Of a stretch of DNA of 64,000 nucleotides, positions 20,987-32,189 are shown in pieces. The position numbers and the translations under genes are program-made. The notes under the pieces were generated by a model, which saw only the letters and a list, made by a program, of their open reading frames with translations, had not been told where the DNA came from and did no database searches. Each line of letters begins with the position of its first letter. Position 1 is the stretch's first letter. The DNA is from Podaxis mareebaensis. Its lineage: Eukaryota; Basidiomycota; Agaricomycetes; Agaricales; Agaricaceae. The DNA lies in contig JAEUWP010000224.1 of NCBI GenBank assembly GCA_018524725.1, forward strand, positions 1 through 64,000, in the 5' to 3' direction.

Positions 20987-23900
20987 AGGGCAGTCCTCAG
21001 GACTCTGCACAGACTGGGGACTGCATTGAACTCGTCTGTGCTACAGAGAGTTTCCGACTCAATGCATCCACTCTTTCCAACCCTCATGCTCTTCACGTTT
21101 CCCTTTCTTCTCCATCTTTTGCTCCTTCGTCCGCCTCCAATCCGCCTTCGTCCGACGGTACTGTGACTGCCTTGGTGGATAGTGGTTCCACACATTGCTC
21201 CATTGATTCTTCCCTTGTTCGTGACTGCTCAATTCCTACGTTCCGTGTTGCTCCTGTAGAACTTCGACTTTTTGACAGCTCTTCAAACTCGTATATAACT
21301 GAACTAGCAAAAATCCCTGTTACATTCCCTACTGGTGAATCAATGACTTTAGACTTCTATGTCACTCGATTGGACTCGTCTTGCTCTGTGGTTCTTGGTC
21401 ACAACTGGCTCACCCACTACAATCCATTGATTGACTGGGTCTCAAACAGTATCTCTTTCCAGCCACAGCAACAAGTCTTTTCAACCCCTGCTCTGACTCT
21501 CCACACTGCGCTTTCTTCTGCATTTCCAGTTCATCCGGATCTGCCTTCCTCCACCTCTGATCTGGTCCCTCTGTCCTCTGCATCTGATTCCTCCGCTCCG
21601 TCCAATTCACCTCCGCTTTGTCCTCATATAAGCCTGATTGGCACTGCAGCCTTCCTGTGTGCGTCTTGCCTTCCTGGTTCAGTTTCCTTTACCTTCAACA
21701 TCCATTCTCCGTCTGTCTCCACTGGGTCCGCTCAGCCCTCTGAGCCCATCGATTTGTCAAACGTTCCCTCAGAGTATCACAAATTTGCTGATGTCTTCAG
21801 CAAGGTCCACACAGATACGTTGCCTCCACATCATCCATATGACCTTAAAATCAATCTGGAAGAGGGTGCTAGTCCTCCTATTGGGACCATTTACTCTCTA
21901 TCTCAGGTTGAGCTGGAAGTGTTAAGGGAATTTATTGATGAACACTTGTCCATTGGCTTCATTCGTCCGTCAACCTCTCCACATGGTGCTCCAGTCCTCT
22001 TCGTCTGCAAGAAAGACAGCTCTCTCTGCCTTTGTGTCGACTTCTGTGGACTCAACAAGATCACCAAGAAAGACCATTATCCCCTTCCCCTGATTTCCAA
22101 CCTCCTTGATTCTCCTCGCAAGGCTTGCATCTACACCAAGATAGACCTCCATCACGCCTATCACCTCGTCCAGATAGCCAAGGGAGACGAGTGGAAAACC
22201 ACCTTCCAGACCTGCTATGGGTCCTTTGAATGGATGGTTATGCCATTTGGACTCACCAACGCTCTGGCAGCCTTCCAGCGTTTCATGAACGACATCTTTG
22301 GTGATCTATTAGATGTATGTGTCACTATCTATCTTGATGATATACTGATCTACTCAGATGACATCTCCCAACATAAACAACATGTCCGGGAAGTCCTCTG
22401 TCGGCTCTGCAAGTACAGCTTGTGCACGTGAGTGGACAAGTGTGAGTTCCACTCAGAAGTGGTCAAATACCTTGGTTACATCTTGTCCCCGGACAGCCTC
22501 AAGATGTCCGAAGACAAAGTCAAGATCATTCAAGATTGGCCCGAGCCAAAGAAAGTCAAGGACATTCAGTCCTTCCTAGGTTTTGCTAACTTCTACCACC
22601 ATTTCATTCATGGTTATTCTGACATTGTAGTTCCCCTGACCCGTCTCACCCACAAGGGTGCTCCCTGGAACTTCACGGCAGAGTGTCGCGAAGCATTCAA
22701 GATGCTCAAGAAGGCTTTCACCATGGCTCCAGTCTTGACTCACTGGATTCCGGACTCTCAGATTATCGTTGAGACTGATGCATCAGACTATGCCCTGGCT
22801 GCCATTCTTTCCATCATTGCTCCTGACAGTGACATTCATCCCATTGCTTTCCATTCCTGCACTTTCAATACATCTGAATCTAACTACGATACTCACGACA
22901 AGGAACTTCTAGCCATCTTCGAGGCTTTCCACATCTGGCAACACTATCTTGAAGGCTCCGCCTTACCCATTGATGTGGTCACTGATCACAAGAACCTTGA
23001 GTATTTCTCTACTACTAAAGTTCTGACTCGTCACCAGGCTCATTGGTCAGAGTACTTGTCACAGTTCAATCTCATCATCCACTTCTGTCCTGGACACCTC
23101 GGGACAATACCGGACGCTTTGACTAGATGATGGGACATCTATCCTAAAGGGGGGAATAATGGCTACGCCACGGTAAATCCTCACAACTTTAGACCTGTCT
23201 TCACTCAAGAGCAACTTGTGGCCTCTGTCCAGGCCACCTCCCTCTTTTCCCCTTCCCTCCAAGCAGCCATGGTCCTTGACTATGAGCAGCTCCATTCTGA
23301 CATCCTTTCCACTCTCCCTTCCGATCCCCTTGCCGCTGAGCATATCTCTAACCCCCAAGGTTGCTGGTCCGTGGATTCGGACGGTTTCCTCTGCCTTGAC
23401 AACTGCATTTACATCCCTGACTCTAATGACCTCTGCTTGTGAGTCCTCCAGTATAAGCATGATCACATGCTTTCTGGACACTTCGGTCAGAACAAGACTC
23501 TAGAGTTGGTCCGCCATGACTACACCTGGCCGAACATCCGCTCCTTCATCAAGGACTTCTGCAAAAGCTGCATAACCTGTATGTGGAGCAAGTCACAATG
23601 TCATCGGCTGTACAGAAACCTCAAGCACCTCCCTATCCCAGATCACCCTTGGCATTCCATCTCTATGGACTTCATTGAGAAGCTCCCCAAGTCCTCCGGC
23701 TTTGATACCATCCTTGTAATCATCAACCGTCTCACCAAGCAAAGTATCTTCATTCTGACTCACAACACCATTACCTCCACTGAACTCACCTGCCTATTCG
23801 TCCTCCATGTATTCTCGAAGCATGGTGTCCCCTCTCATGTCACGTCTGATCACGGCTCCGAATTCGTCTTGCACTTCTTCCGGTCCTTGGGCAAGGCTCT

Positions 23901-24708
23901 GGATATGAAGCTGCACTTCACATCTGGATATCATCTGGAAGGTGATGGACAGACTGAGTGGACGAACCAGACACTCGAACAATACCTCTGAGTATATTGC
24001 AATTATCAGCAGGACAATTGGGCTGACTTACTTCCCATTGCAGAGTTTGCCTACAACAATGCTCCTAATGCTACCACCGGTGTCTCTCCATTCTTTGCTA
24101 ACAAGGGTTATCACCCTGCCATCTCTGTCCATCCTGAATGCGATCTCGCATCCGCCCAGGCCCGAGACTTCGCAGTTGACCTCAATGACTTACATTCTGC
24201 TCTCAAGACTGAAATCACCCAAGCCCAGGAGTGCTACCAGGTGTCCACAGATGCCCATCGTCTGTCCACTCCAGACTTCAAGGTTGGTGATAAAGTCTTT
24301 GTCAAAGCCCAGTTCTTCTGGACTACTAGACCTTCAAAGAAATTATCTGAGAAGTTCTTAGGTCCATACGAGATCATCGCTCAAGCTGGTTCTCATTCCT
24401 TTACCCTCCAACTTCCCGACTCTATGTGTGCCATTCATCCTGTCTTCCATGTTTCCATGCTCAAGCCTTCTACTCCCAACACCATTCCTAACCGTGCTGA
24501 ATATGAGATCGAGTGGATTGTGGATTCCAAGATTGACCGGCACCGCCAGACATGTCCGCTCCTGTACAAAGTCATTTGGGCCAGTTATGAAGGTACGGAT
24601 GAAGAGTTTAGTTGGCTGACAGCTAAGGAACTTGAAAATGTGCAAGAGTTGGTAGCTGACTTCCATGCCAGCTATCCTGACAAGCCTGGCCCTCTGTCTT
24701 CTCTCTGA
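20986..24708 (+). pseudogene. Element 3 Pol polyprotein (PR-RT-RH-IN-chromodomain-like), four TGA stops
   Basis: Frames: 21163-22431, 22432-23130, 23467-23991 and 24241-24708 are one continuous frame apart from TGA codons at about 22429, 23128, 23440 and 23989, each where relatives have Arg (LCT*VDKCEF, ALTR*WD, LCL*VLQYKH, EQYL*VYCNY). Domains: protease (TALVDSGSTHCSID), RT with YLDDILIY, RNase H (IVETDASDYALAAIL), integrase zinc domain (HFGQNKT, CKSCITC), core (SMDFIEKLP, HVTSDHGSEF, GDGQTEWTNQ) and a C-terminal chromodomain-like segment (about 24505-24680). SDHGSEF and TEWTNQ, usually SDRGSEF and TERTNQ, are further CpG-type changes. Confidence 0.92.
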
Positions 24709-24861
24709 CTTCTCTCATCTTGTTCTTACGTTCTCTAATTCTCTGATCTTGTTTTCTCATCTTATTCACTTTCTTGTTCACACTGATAGCAGCGCACTCA
24801 AGAAAACATCCATTCTACTAGGTCCAAAAAATTTTATATACATTCATAGGAGGCGGACCCA
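24709..24861. other. Spacer between pol and the antisense gene of element 3
   Basis: Pyrimidine-rich on the + strand with no gene. It would hold the 3' end signals of both the sense pol and the antisense gene, which meet tail to tail. Confidence 0.4.
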
Positions 24862-26256
24862 CTACTCCTCCTCTTCTCCACCTTTGGATCCGCCCTCCTC
24901 ACTTTCCTCACCTTCCTCCTCCTGTTCCCCACTTTCTTCCCCTTCTTGTTCTCCTTCTCCTGCTTCCTCTTCCAACCCACTTTCCTCTGCTTCTGCAGTT
25001 TCCTCTGCTCCACCCTGTCCCTCACCCGCCTCCATGTCCAATACCTCCATTTCCTCTCCACTCTCCATGGTGGCATCCACCCTCTCTGTTGCCTCCTCCC
25101 AGTCCGCTGACAGGTCTCGAGCCCGTGGCACATCCGTCTCTGAGATTTGGTATGCCCTTCTCATAAGGGCGTTCATCTCCTCTTGAACCCTTTGGAGGGT
25201 GGATATCTCCGTGGTCAGGGCACAGACGGCCTCTATGGGGGTCTGTGTTAGGTCTGTAAAGAGGGCCACCCGTTTTTTGCTCCAGGGGCCATAACAAGGT
25301 ACCTACCATACTCTAGGGTCAGCTTTCCACCAACCCCATCCTCCACATTGGCACTTACCATGCCGTGGAGAGCCCCCAGTATTCCAACCTTGGATTCTGT
25401 AATATCCTTACCCACCCGAGTAAATGGGTTAAGGATATGAGGTATGGGGCATTGTGGCCCCTGTGGATGCTCACGGTCCACCATTTCCTCTTGGAGGAAA
25501 GGCTCACACCATGACTTTTTTTGATAACACCCCGTGCAGGAGTGAATCTGATCCTCTGTAGAGACGTTTTCAGCAGCAATCAGCAAGTAGGCAAAATCAC
25601 TTACTTTCATGACGAACACATTTTATCCCCAGCTGGTGGCAGCGGAGACACAACTTGTCGCCCCCCATTTTGTAAGGGAGCTGTGCCCTTGAGCCCACCA
25701 GTCGGTCCATGATTTGGACCTCCAGGTCCTCACTCGGGTCCACCTCAACCTCGACAGCCTTTCCTTTACCCTTCTTTCTCCGCTGTGCCTCCGCCTCCAC
25801 CTCTGCCTTCTTCGCCTCCTCTGTCTGCCACTGCTCTTGTCTCCTCTGCTCCTCTTCCTCCTGTTCCAACCGGATCCGCTCTGTCTCCTCCACTTCCCTC
25901 TTGGCCCTTTCCTCCTCTTCCCTCTGTCTCCACTCGGCCTCTGCCCTCTCCGCTGCCCGCTTCTCCTCCTCCTCCAACTGTCTCCACTCTGCCTCCTCTG
26001 CCTCCCACCTTTTCCGTTCCTCCTCAGCTTTCTTCATTTTCCTCTTCTTCTTCCTTTCTGCCTTCCCCGCCGATGTCTCCACCTCTGCCTCTTCCGTCCG
26101 TCCTCGTTTCTTGCTCGGGCCTGCTTCCATGGCAGTGCCCTCATCAGTCACGGAGGTCTTCTTTGTCTTCTGCCAATTCTGATAGAAGGCAGTGAATGCT
26201 GCCATCATATCAGGATCAGCAGGGGGTTGGGACTGTGTGTTCTCGCATTGGGACAT
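24862..26256 (-). CDS. Antisense spliced gene in element 3: coiled coil and Zn2Cys6-like cluster, 430 aa
   Basis: Reads opposite to gag-pol. Exons 26256-25605, 25555-25307 and 25253-24862 total 1293 nt = 431 codons with no internal stop. Introns are 49 nt (GTAAGT...CTACAG) and 53 nt (GTAGGT...TTACAG). Residues about 60-175 form a long Glu/Arg/Ala coiled coil. Cys 203, 206, 213, 224, 227 and 234 give C-x2-C-x6-C-x10-C-x2-C-x6-C, and the first intron separates the third and fourth Cys, so only the spliced form has the whole cluster. The C-terminus is very acidic (Glu/Gly runs). The spacing is that of fungal Zn2Cys6 domains, but the basic residues expected between Cys 2 and 3 of GAL4-type domains are scarce, so DNA binding is not assured. 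The role is unknown; control of the element or of host chromatin is speculation. Confidence 0.8.
25254..25306 (-). other. Intron 2 of the element 3 antisense gene
   Basis: 53 nt, GTAGGT...TTACAG; phase fits, joining LEY to DLTQTPIEA. Confidence 0.7.
25556..25604 (-). other. Intron 1 of the element 3 antisense gene
   Basis: 49 nt, GTAAGT...CTACAG, with a CTGAAA-type branch region; joins CVRHE to KDQIHSC. An in-frame stop just inside the intron ends the unspliced frame. Confidence 0.75.
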
Positions 26257-26383
26257 TTTTTGTTTGAGTTGAGGGATGAAGCACGTTTCCTGAAGGTGCC
26301 CTTTTGTATCTGGCAGAGAGAGTTGAGGGCAGGTGTCCAGTCCAGACTTGGGCCTCAGAGGCTCGGCCCTAAGGGGGGAATAC
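26257..26383 (+). promoter_or_regulatory. Promoter side of the antisense gene and polypurine tract of element 3
   Basis: Only about 127 nt separate the antisense ATG from the 3' LTR, so its promoter must lie here or inside the LTR. The last 13 bases, AAGGGGGGAATAC (26371-26383), are the polypurine tract of the sense element. Confidence 0.6.
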
Positions 26384-27103
26384 TGTTACGGACTTCACTT
26401 CGTGTCCATTAAACTCTCGGAGCCTTGGTTACAACCTGGATTCTGTGGATTGTATTCAGTTTAACCTTTCTTCCTTTTCCATCGGACCTTTCCCTTGCAA
26501 ATACTTTTATCCGTCCTTGTTCTTTCCATCATTTCCCTTATCAGATCTCCTTATCCGATTATCTCGTGTTTTTCCATTTATCTGTGGCTTTTCCCTTTAC
26601 CCTTGATTATCTCCCGCTTATCTTGGTTTTTCTGTTATCTGATGTTTCACTTCCGCCCCCATCCTTTCGGATGTCTGGACACTTTGCAGACAGACTCCTT
26701 ATTCTGGTATCTTCACTGCAGTTATCAGTTCACATGTTTCTGGTATTCTCCTTTGAGTAGTTACTATTGTTTCTTGCTTAACTACTACTCTCTGGACTTT
26801 ATCCTGACTGCTAGTATATAAGTAGGATCACTACCGTTTGTAGTCCTCAGTCAGAATATCAACTTAGATCTTTCTCCTCTCTCCTGCTTGTCTGCTACAA
26901 GTCTGCCCCTCGGTCCGGGCTTGTCCTGTCTTTGTCCATTCTCTGTCCGCTCGTCTGCTCGAGTCCGTAGTTGGTCAAGTGAGGCCATCACGGTATCAGA
27001 GGGGTGCAACACATAAGTTGAAGCCAAGGCCTCAACCCCGTGTCTGCACACATCCACCCTTGGCTGCCCATGGTCTGCCCCCATCCGGAGTCAGTTCTTA
27101 ACA
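26384..27103 (+). repeat. 3' LTR of element 3
   Basis: 720 bp, TGTTACGGAC...TCTTAACA, preceded by the polypurine tract and followed by the target duplication ATTAC (27104-27108). Confidence 0.93.
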
Positions 27104-27930
27104 ATTACAAGTCCATATTGGGGTGAAGGTGTCCATTAGAAGAGTCAGAAGAGTAAGAGTTGGGAGACAAGGCAGAACTAGGAATAGGGAAGTTGCCTGT
27201 CGAGGGCAGTGAGTCAGGGGAATCTTCATGGAGGAAGATGAGGCTGCGGTGCAGGGATGATGACAATGATGATGATACATCGCCGGTGACATATGGTGGT
27301 GGATATGGAGGAGGATCGCCAATGGGTTCTTCTGGATTTGATTTGTCGATACCTGGAACATTGGAGTCAATGCTGTGGAGGGGCGGAAGCTGAGTACAAT
27401 GGGGAGGAATGGCTGGAGGCTCATCAGAGTTAGGATCGACATGGTAGACTTCTACTTCTCGAAAGTAGAATCCATGGGTGACTTTGTACTTGATGATGTG
27501 CAGAACCACTTCGGGTGGATACATCATGTAGGGGTGAAGGAATACAATGGGTTCTCCAGTGTAGGGGATCATCTTCCAACTGTGGGCCCAGGCGGAGTCG
27601 AAGTTGTTATGGATCGTTTGGACATATAACCCATCGGGATTGAAGACGTGGGTGAAGGGAGCATTCTCCCAAGCGATGCGTAGTATTTCTGTCATCATAT
27701 GGTCGGTCTCATAGAAGAGTGGTCCAGGCATTGGCCAGTCTTCAGAGAATAGAGATGCATGGCCAGGAAGGTGGCGATTGGCAAAAGCTTCATTGCAGTA
27801 GTGAGTTGAGTCTTCAGCTGGTATACCTGTATCTTGAGTGGTGGAGCGAGAGGCGTTTGGAAGTCCAAGCTTGTGGACTAACGCGTGATAAATGATGTTG
27901 CAGCAAGAGGTATCAGGCTGGCTCATAACA
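27104..27930 (-). mobile_element. Element 2B: fragment of a second copy of element 2 (accessory ORF C-terminus)
   Basis: Continues the element 2 internal sequence interrupted by element 3. The minus strand is open from 27965 to 27105; the part homologous to 2A starts at MSQPDTS (about 27922) and ends LHPNMDL with the stop in the shared LTR. It contains SLFSEDWP and ENAPFTHVF as in 2A. Homology to 2A stops at tcataac (about 27929), just before LTR_D. The rest of this copy (gag, pol, 5' LTR) is absent. The frame is still open, so it could have been lost recently or be under constraint. Confidence 0.85.
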
Positions 27931-27937
27931 TCCACCC

Positions 27938-28498
27938 TGTTACCCAAACAGGCAGGTGCACGCACTCAGTCGCTCACGACCACTGCAACAAGTGTTGTTC
28001 ATTTGCTTTTCCTTTATCATCTCAGATCCTTTACCCTTGCCTTGGTCCATTTGTTCCTTGCTTCTGTTCTACATTTTATTACATTCTGAACAGCCTCCTT
28101 TCCATTCTGCCTCCATACCTGTACCTTCCACACACTTCTAGTTCCTGCTTTACCTCTGAAATGTTTTACCCATTTGTACTCGCTTTTGTTCTCCAGTTAT
28201 TTTCCTGTTCCCCATTTCCAGTTCTCAATGCATATTTAAGCATAGTAGTTTCCTGTATCCATTTCCTCAGTCTGAATATCAACTTTGTTATCCTCCTCCT
28301 CCTCTGCTCTGCTCGTCAGTCCTCTGGGTCATCTTCTGACCACTCCTGCTGCTCATCTGCACTCTATCTCTTGTTCCTCCCACCTCTGGGTTCCACCTCT
28401 GTCCAAATCAGACCAACATGATACCAGAAGGGCACAGCACATAAGCTGAGGCTGAGGTCTGCTCCCTGATGCCCTAGGCACCCATCTGGAATGTAACA
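27938..28498 (+). repeat. LTR_D: solo or orphan LTR
   Basis: 561 bp, TGTTACCCAAAC...GGAATGTAACA. The 3' part (cagtctgaatatcaact, then cagaagggcacagcacataagct) resembles the same region of the element 3 LTR, so it is a related, different LTR family. No matching 5-bp flank is seen (caccc against ggagt), which argues for rearrangement rather than a clean solo LTR. I assign the plus strand from that similarity. Confidence 0.6.
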
Positions 28499-28581
28499 GG
28501 AGTAAGGTGTAGGCATTGGAGGTCTTTGGGAATTAGGCATGTGATAGACAGGATAGGGGAGGAAATATTATCTGATGAAGA
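28499..28581. other. Short unassigned segment between LTR_D and element 2C
   Basis: No gene or repeat recognised. Confidence 0.4.
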
Positions 28582-29981
28582 AGTGTTATGAACTCACCCC
28601 AGCCATCCCATACCAATATCATCTATCATACCTTCATTCATGAGCTTAGCCTTCCCAATGCCTCTGGAGGCACTACTACTGATACCAACAATTCCATCAA
28701 TGACTCCACATACTACTGCAATGAAGCTTTCACCAACAGGTGCCTTTCCAGACACATGTCCTTATTCTCTGAAGACTGGCCAATGTCCAGCCCCCTGTTC
28801 TATTCAACTGATAGGATGATGACAGAGATTCTATACATTGCTTGGGAAAATGCTCCCTTTACACACATCTTTGACTCCAATGGATTGTACATGCAAACTA
28901 TCATCAATAACTTTGACTCATCATGAGCTCACAGCTGGAAGATGATTCCTTATGCTGGAGAGCCAATTGTATTCCTCCATCCCTATATGATGTACCCACC
29001 AGAAGTTGTTCCTCATATCATTCAATATGAAGTCACCTATGGACTCTACTTTCAAGAAGTAGAAGTCTATTGTGTTGATCCTAACTCTGAGGATCCTCCA
29101 TCCATTCCTCTACAGTGTACTTAACTGCCTCCACTCTACAGTGTTGACTCCAATGTCCCAGGCATTGACAAATCACCTCCCAGTGAACCACCCAGCACTC
29201 TACCTCTGCCTCCTCCTTACCCATCTCCCTATGTCACTGCAGATGTCCTATCATTATCATCATTGTTGCAGTCACTGCACTACAGCCCAATGGTCAAGTC
29301 AGACTCTTCTGACTCCCCCCTGATAGGAAACTTTACTGTTCTCCACTCCAGCCCATCTCCTAACTCTTATACCTCCAATTCTTCTGATGGACAACTTCAC
29401 CTGGATTTGGATTTGTAGATAGTTCTCTTGTTTACTTCCTATTTCTCTCATAGACAATTAGTGCTACTTAGTTATGTCTCATCCTTCTGTCTCTTGAACT
29501 TATCCTGTTCTCACTCTGTACTATTCCAGACTTGTTCTATTTCTGTCTTAGTCTTGATCTATTCTTGGACTCAGTACTATTTCTATCTTGACTTCTATTC
29601 TGTAGTTATGATAGCTTCTCTTGACCCCTCTGAACCCTTAGTACTGCATTGTCATAGCTTCTAAATTTGGACCTTAGATGTAGCACTTAAATAGCTACCT
29701 GTATACTAGAAGCACAAGCTTCCAATATTCTCAAATCATAGCCTTGCTCTCTGCATCTCTGTAGTTGATGTTAGTTAATGATCAATGTGGTAGCAAACTC
29801 TCTATTGGTTATACTCTCAACTGATAGAAGTTTGACCTCTCAGTGGACTTAACTTGACACTTGCCTCACCACCTTCCTATCATTATCTTTCTTGGTAGAT
29901 CCTAGCACTTGCAAATCATCTACTGAGATAGCCACTCCCTAGCTTAAGCATAGGTGACTGGTAATAAGGACCACCTTAACA
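28582..29981 (+). mobile_element. Element 2C: inverted old copy of element 2 (accessory ORF end and 3' LTR)
   Basis: Plus orientation, opposite to 2A and 2B. 28588-28926 and 28942-29124 encode the same accessory protein: LFSEDWPMSSPLFY, AWENAPFTHIFDSNG, VFLHPYMMYPPEVVPHI. One TGA lies between the two frames, where 2A has TGG or CGG-like codons around WAHGWK. The DNA has almost no CpG, so this copy is much older, yet the protein sequence is still well aligned. The LTR follows at 29414. Confidence 0.85.
29414..29981 (+). repeat. 3' LTR of element 2C
   Basis: 568 bp, TGTAGATAGTTC...GGACCACCTTAACA; the reverse complement of the element 2 LTR in diverged form (for example AGGTGACTGGTAATAAGGAC). 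The ORF stop codon is again TAG inside the LTR start. Confidence 0.82.
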
Positions 29982-31127
29982 AGAAGTCCAAGAAGACAAT
30001 GATACTGAATAAATAGACTGCTGGTCATATGGCAAAGAGCTGTCAACTTTGTTTAATCAAGAACCACTGGATTTCATTTCTAACAACCAAGAATGCCTTG
30101 TTACAATTTCTGAGGATTGGGAACCTTCCACCTTGACAAATGGTGATGTGATTTACAGTCAAAGGTCTTCCTTGACAGACTACCAAAGAACAAGTGGGCA
30201 TATTATAGTCAAAGGGCAAGGGGGGTTTGGTGCTGTTAAGGTGCAGTGCAAAGCAATGAGAACCCCAGGGTGACTATAGGTACAGCATAAGCAATGAGAA
30301 CAAATAGTTGGGGTAGGGATACAATGTGGGATAGGGTACATGAGGGAAGTCTAATCTTGATGTTACAAGGTTTCTTCTTTGCCCAAGTGGTGCCTAAGCC
30401 AGAGGCTATCCTTGTAGTAAAGGTGAGTAGGTGAACCTTGTCCCATACAGGTCTGAAGGGCCTACTTCACTGACTCCATTCTCAGCAGTTTAGCCTTGAG
30501 TAGCAATTCATGTTGCCTCTAGGCAGTGAACTTGTGTATATCACACATTCTATAGGACAGATGCTAGAAAGATACTAGAGAGGGAGATCTTACTAACAAG
30601 GGTGAAGAGAGAAGTCTTAATGAAGTTAAGCATGTAACACAACTCACTAAGATTAGACTTGGCTTATCTATATGTCCAGACACTGTACATATACAAGTCT
30701 GACTGTCTAATAAAGAAAGTAGGTCAAATCATGCATACAAATAGAAATCTGGCATAAGGCATAAGTATGTTGCATAAGGCATAATCATGCATGGAGTATT
30801 ACAGAAAGAGAAAGTCCATGAAGGCAAACATAAAACAGGCAAGCAGGAATATGACAGACAAGACAAAAATTATACCAAGTCAAATGTAGTACAAATGTCT
30901 AAGAATAGAAGAAGTTCAAATCACAAATTGTCATCACATGGAAAGCAAACCCTATGAAGCCTGTATGCATTGCCAATCCTCTCACATGCCTCCTAACTGA
31001 TCAATTGGTGCAACTCTGTTGTCTCCTGCTATAGATTAGTCATCATGTGCTTTATCAATCTCCACTCCTCAAATTCTTCCACTTTAGTCTCCTCAGGCTC
31101 CTTGGTCATCTCAGAGTTCAGAATATT
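29982..31127. other. CpG-poor unassigned repeat-like DNA
   Basis: No recognisable protein or LTR. A short open frame at 30049-30273 matches nothing I know. Lack of CpG and position suggest old transposon sequence. Confidence 0.4.
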
Positions 31128-31442
31128 TGTAACAACACCACTCAAGTAGAAACCATTGCTTCTACTTGGTTAGGTGGAGACTTGAATAGAAGTCAACTAT
31201 AGTGGTTAAAATATAAGTCTTATATACCAAGCTCTCTTATCACTCTCTTTGTCTAAGTCTTCTATTGAGGTTGTAGACAAACTCATCATCTATAAGTTAG
31301 TTATTAGTGAAGTATTGTCCTTGTTGTATAAGGTCAATACTTTGAAGGTAATTAATCTGTTAGTACATGAGAAGTCTCCTTTGGTACAGTCTGCAGATAT
31401 GTACCAGGCCTCCTTACAGACTGAGGTGGCCTCACTATAACA
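31128..31442 (+). repeat. Short LTR related to element 1, opposite orientation
   Basis: 315 bp, TGTAACAACACC...GGCCTCACTATAACA. Shares CTACTTGGTTAGGTGGAGAC and the terminal segment with the element 1 LTR in reverse complement. Either an internally shortened solo LTR or a sister family. The flanks (atatt and gatcc) do not match. Confidence 0.7.
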
Positions 31443-31695
31443 GATCCCTTATATCTAATATACACTTGACATTAACTTGAGAATCCACAAAGGATTTGAA
31501 CCAACTTGGAAAGTATATTAGACTTAGGGTCAATATGCCATTAGAATCTCAAGTCTCAACTCATTGCTGTTAAAACACACAGCACCACTCAAGATGGTAA
31601 CCTGACTTGATACTTTCAACTTAAACATGACTTGATCCCTTGGTCAGGTGGGTCAAGGAGGTTCAACCTTTTCCTGATGACTGTTCTTATCTGTT
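31443..31695. other. Unassigned spacer
   Basis: Nothing recognised. Confidence 0.3.
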
Positions 31696-31985
31696 TACTT
31701 TCTGGACTTTATCCTGACTAGTAGTATATAAGTAGTACTACAGCTGCTTGTACTCCTCAGTCAGAATATCAACTTAGATCTTTCTCCTAACTGTCCTGTC
31801 TATCTGCTACAAGTGTGCTTCTCAGTCTAGACTTGTCCTGTCTTTGTTCATCACCTGTCTGCTTGTCCACTTGAGTCTATAGTTGGTCAAGTGAGGCCAT
31901 TACAGTATCAGAGAGGCACAACGCCTAAGTTGAAGGCAAGGCCTTAACCCTGTGTCTGCCCCCATCTGGACTCACTCTACCTGAA
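31696..31985 (+). repeat. Fragment of an element 3-type LTR
   Basis: From GGACTTTATCCTGACTAG through TATATAAG (31725-31732) to CATCTGGACTCACTC it follows the second half of the element 3 LTR; CpG sites are mostly lost. It marks the edge of the transposon block, about 200 bases from the first host gene. Confidence 0.75.
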
Positions 31986-32189
31986 CTTGCTGACACACAA
32001 TACAACACTCAGCCAGAAACAGGAGAGTGGAATTACCAATCACTAATGTGTACTTCACTATGCAGATCAAATATTCTGACACATATAGACACAAGCAGGC
32101 CCACATTATGGGCTAGTACTGAATATTAAATAAATAACAGATCAGACATAAATATAGAAAAAATACATATCCCACAATTAGGGTCCAAA

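Larger units (their letters stand above)
18889..27103 (+). mobile_element. Element 3: nearly complete gypsy element with an antisense accessory gene
   Basis: Plus-strand LTR retrotransposon, 8.2 kb, with two LTRs of 710 and 720 bp, gag, pol in the -1 frame, an antisense gene between pol and the polypurine tract, and a 5-bp target duplication ATTAC. Gag is intact; pol has four TGA codons. Inserted into element 2B, so it is younger than that copy. It probably moved as one unit, because the 3' LTR, tract and antisense gene are all in place. Confidence 0.95.

Noticed and set aside
25714..26412. Long plus-strand Leu/Pro-rich frames over the antisense gene
   Set aside because: They are mirror frames of the Glu/Arg-rich coiled coil on the other strand and have no domain of their own.
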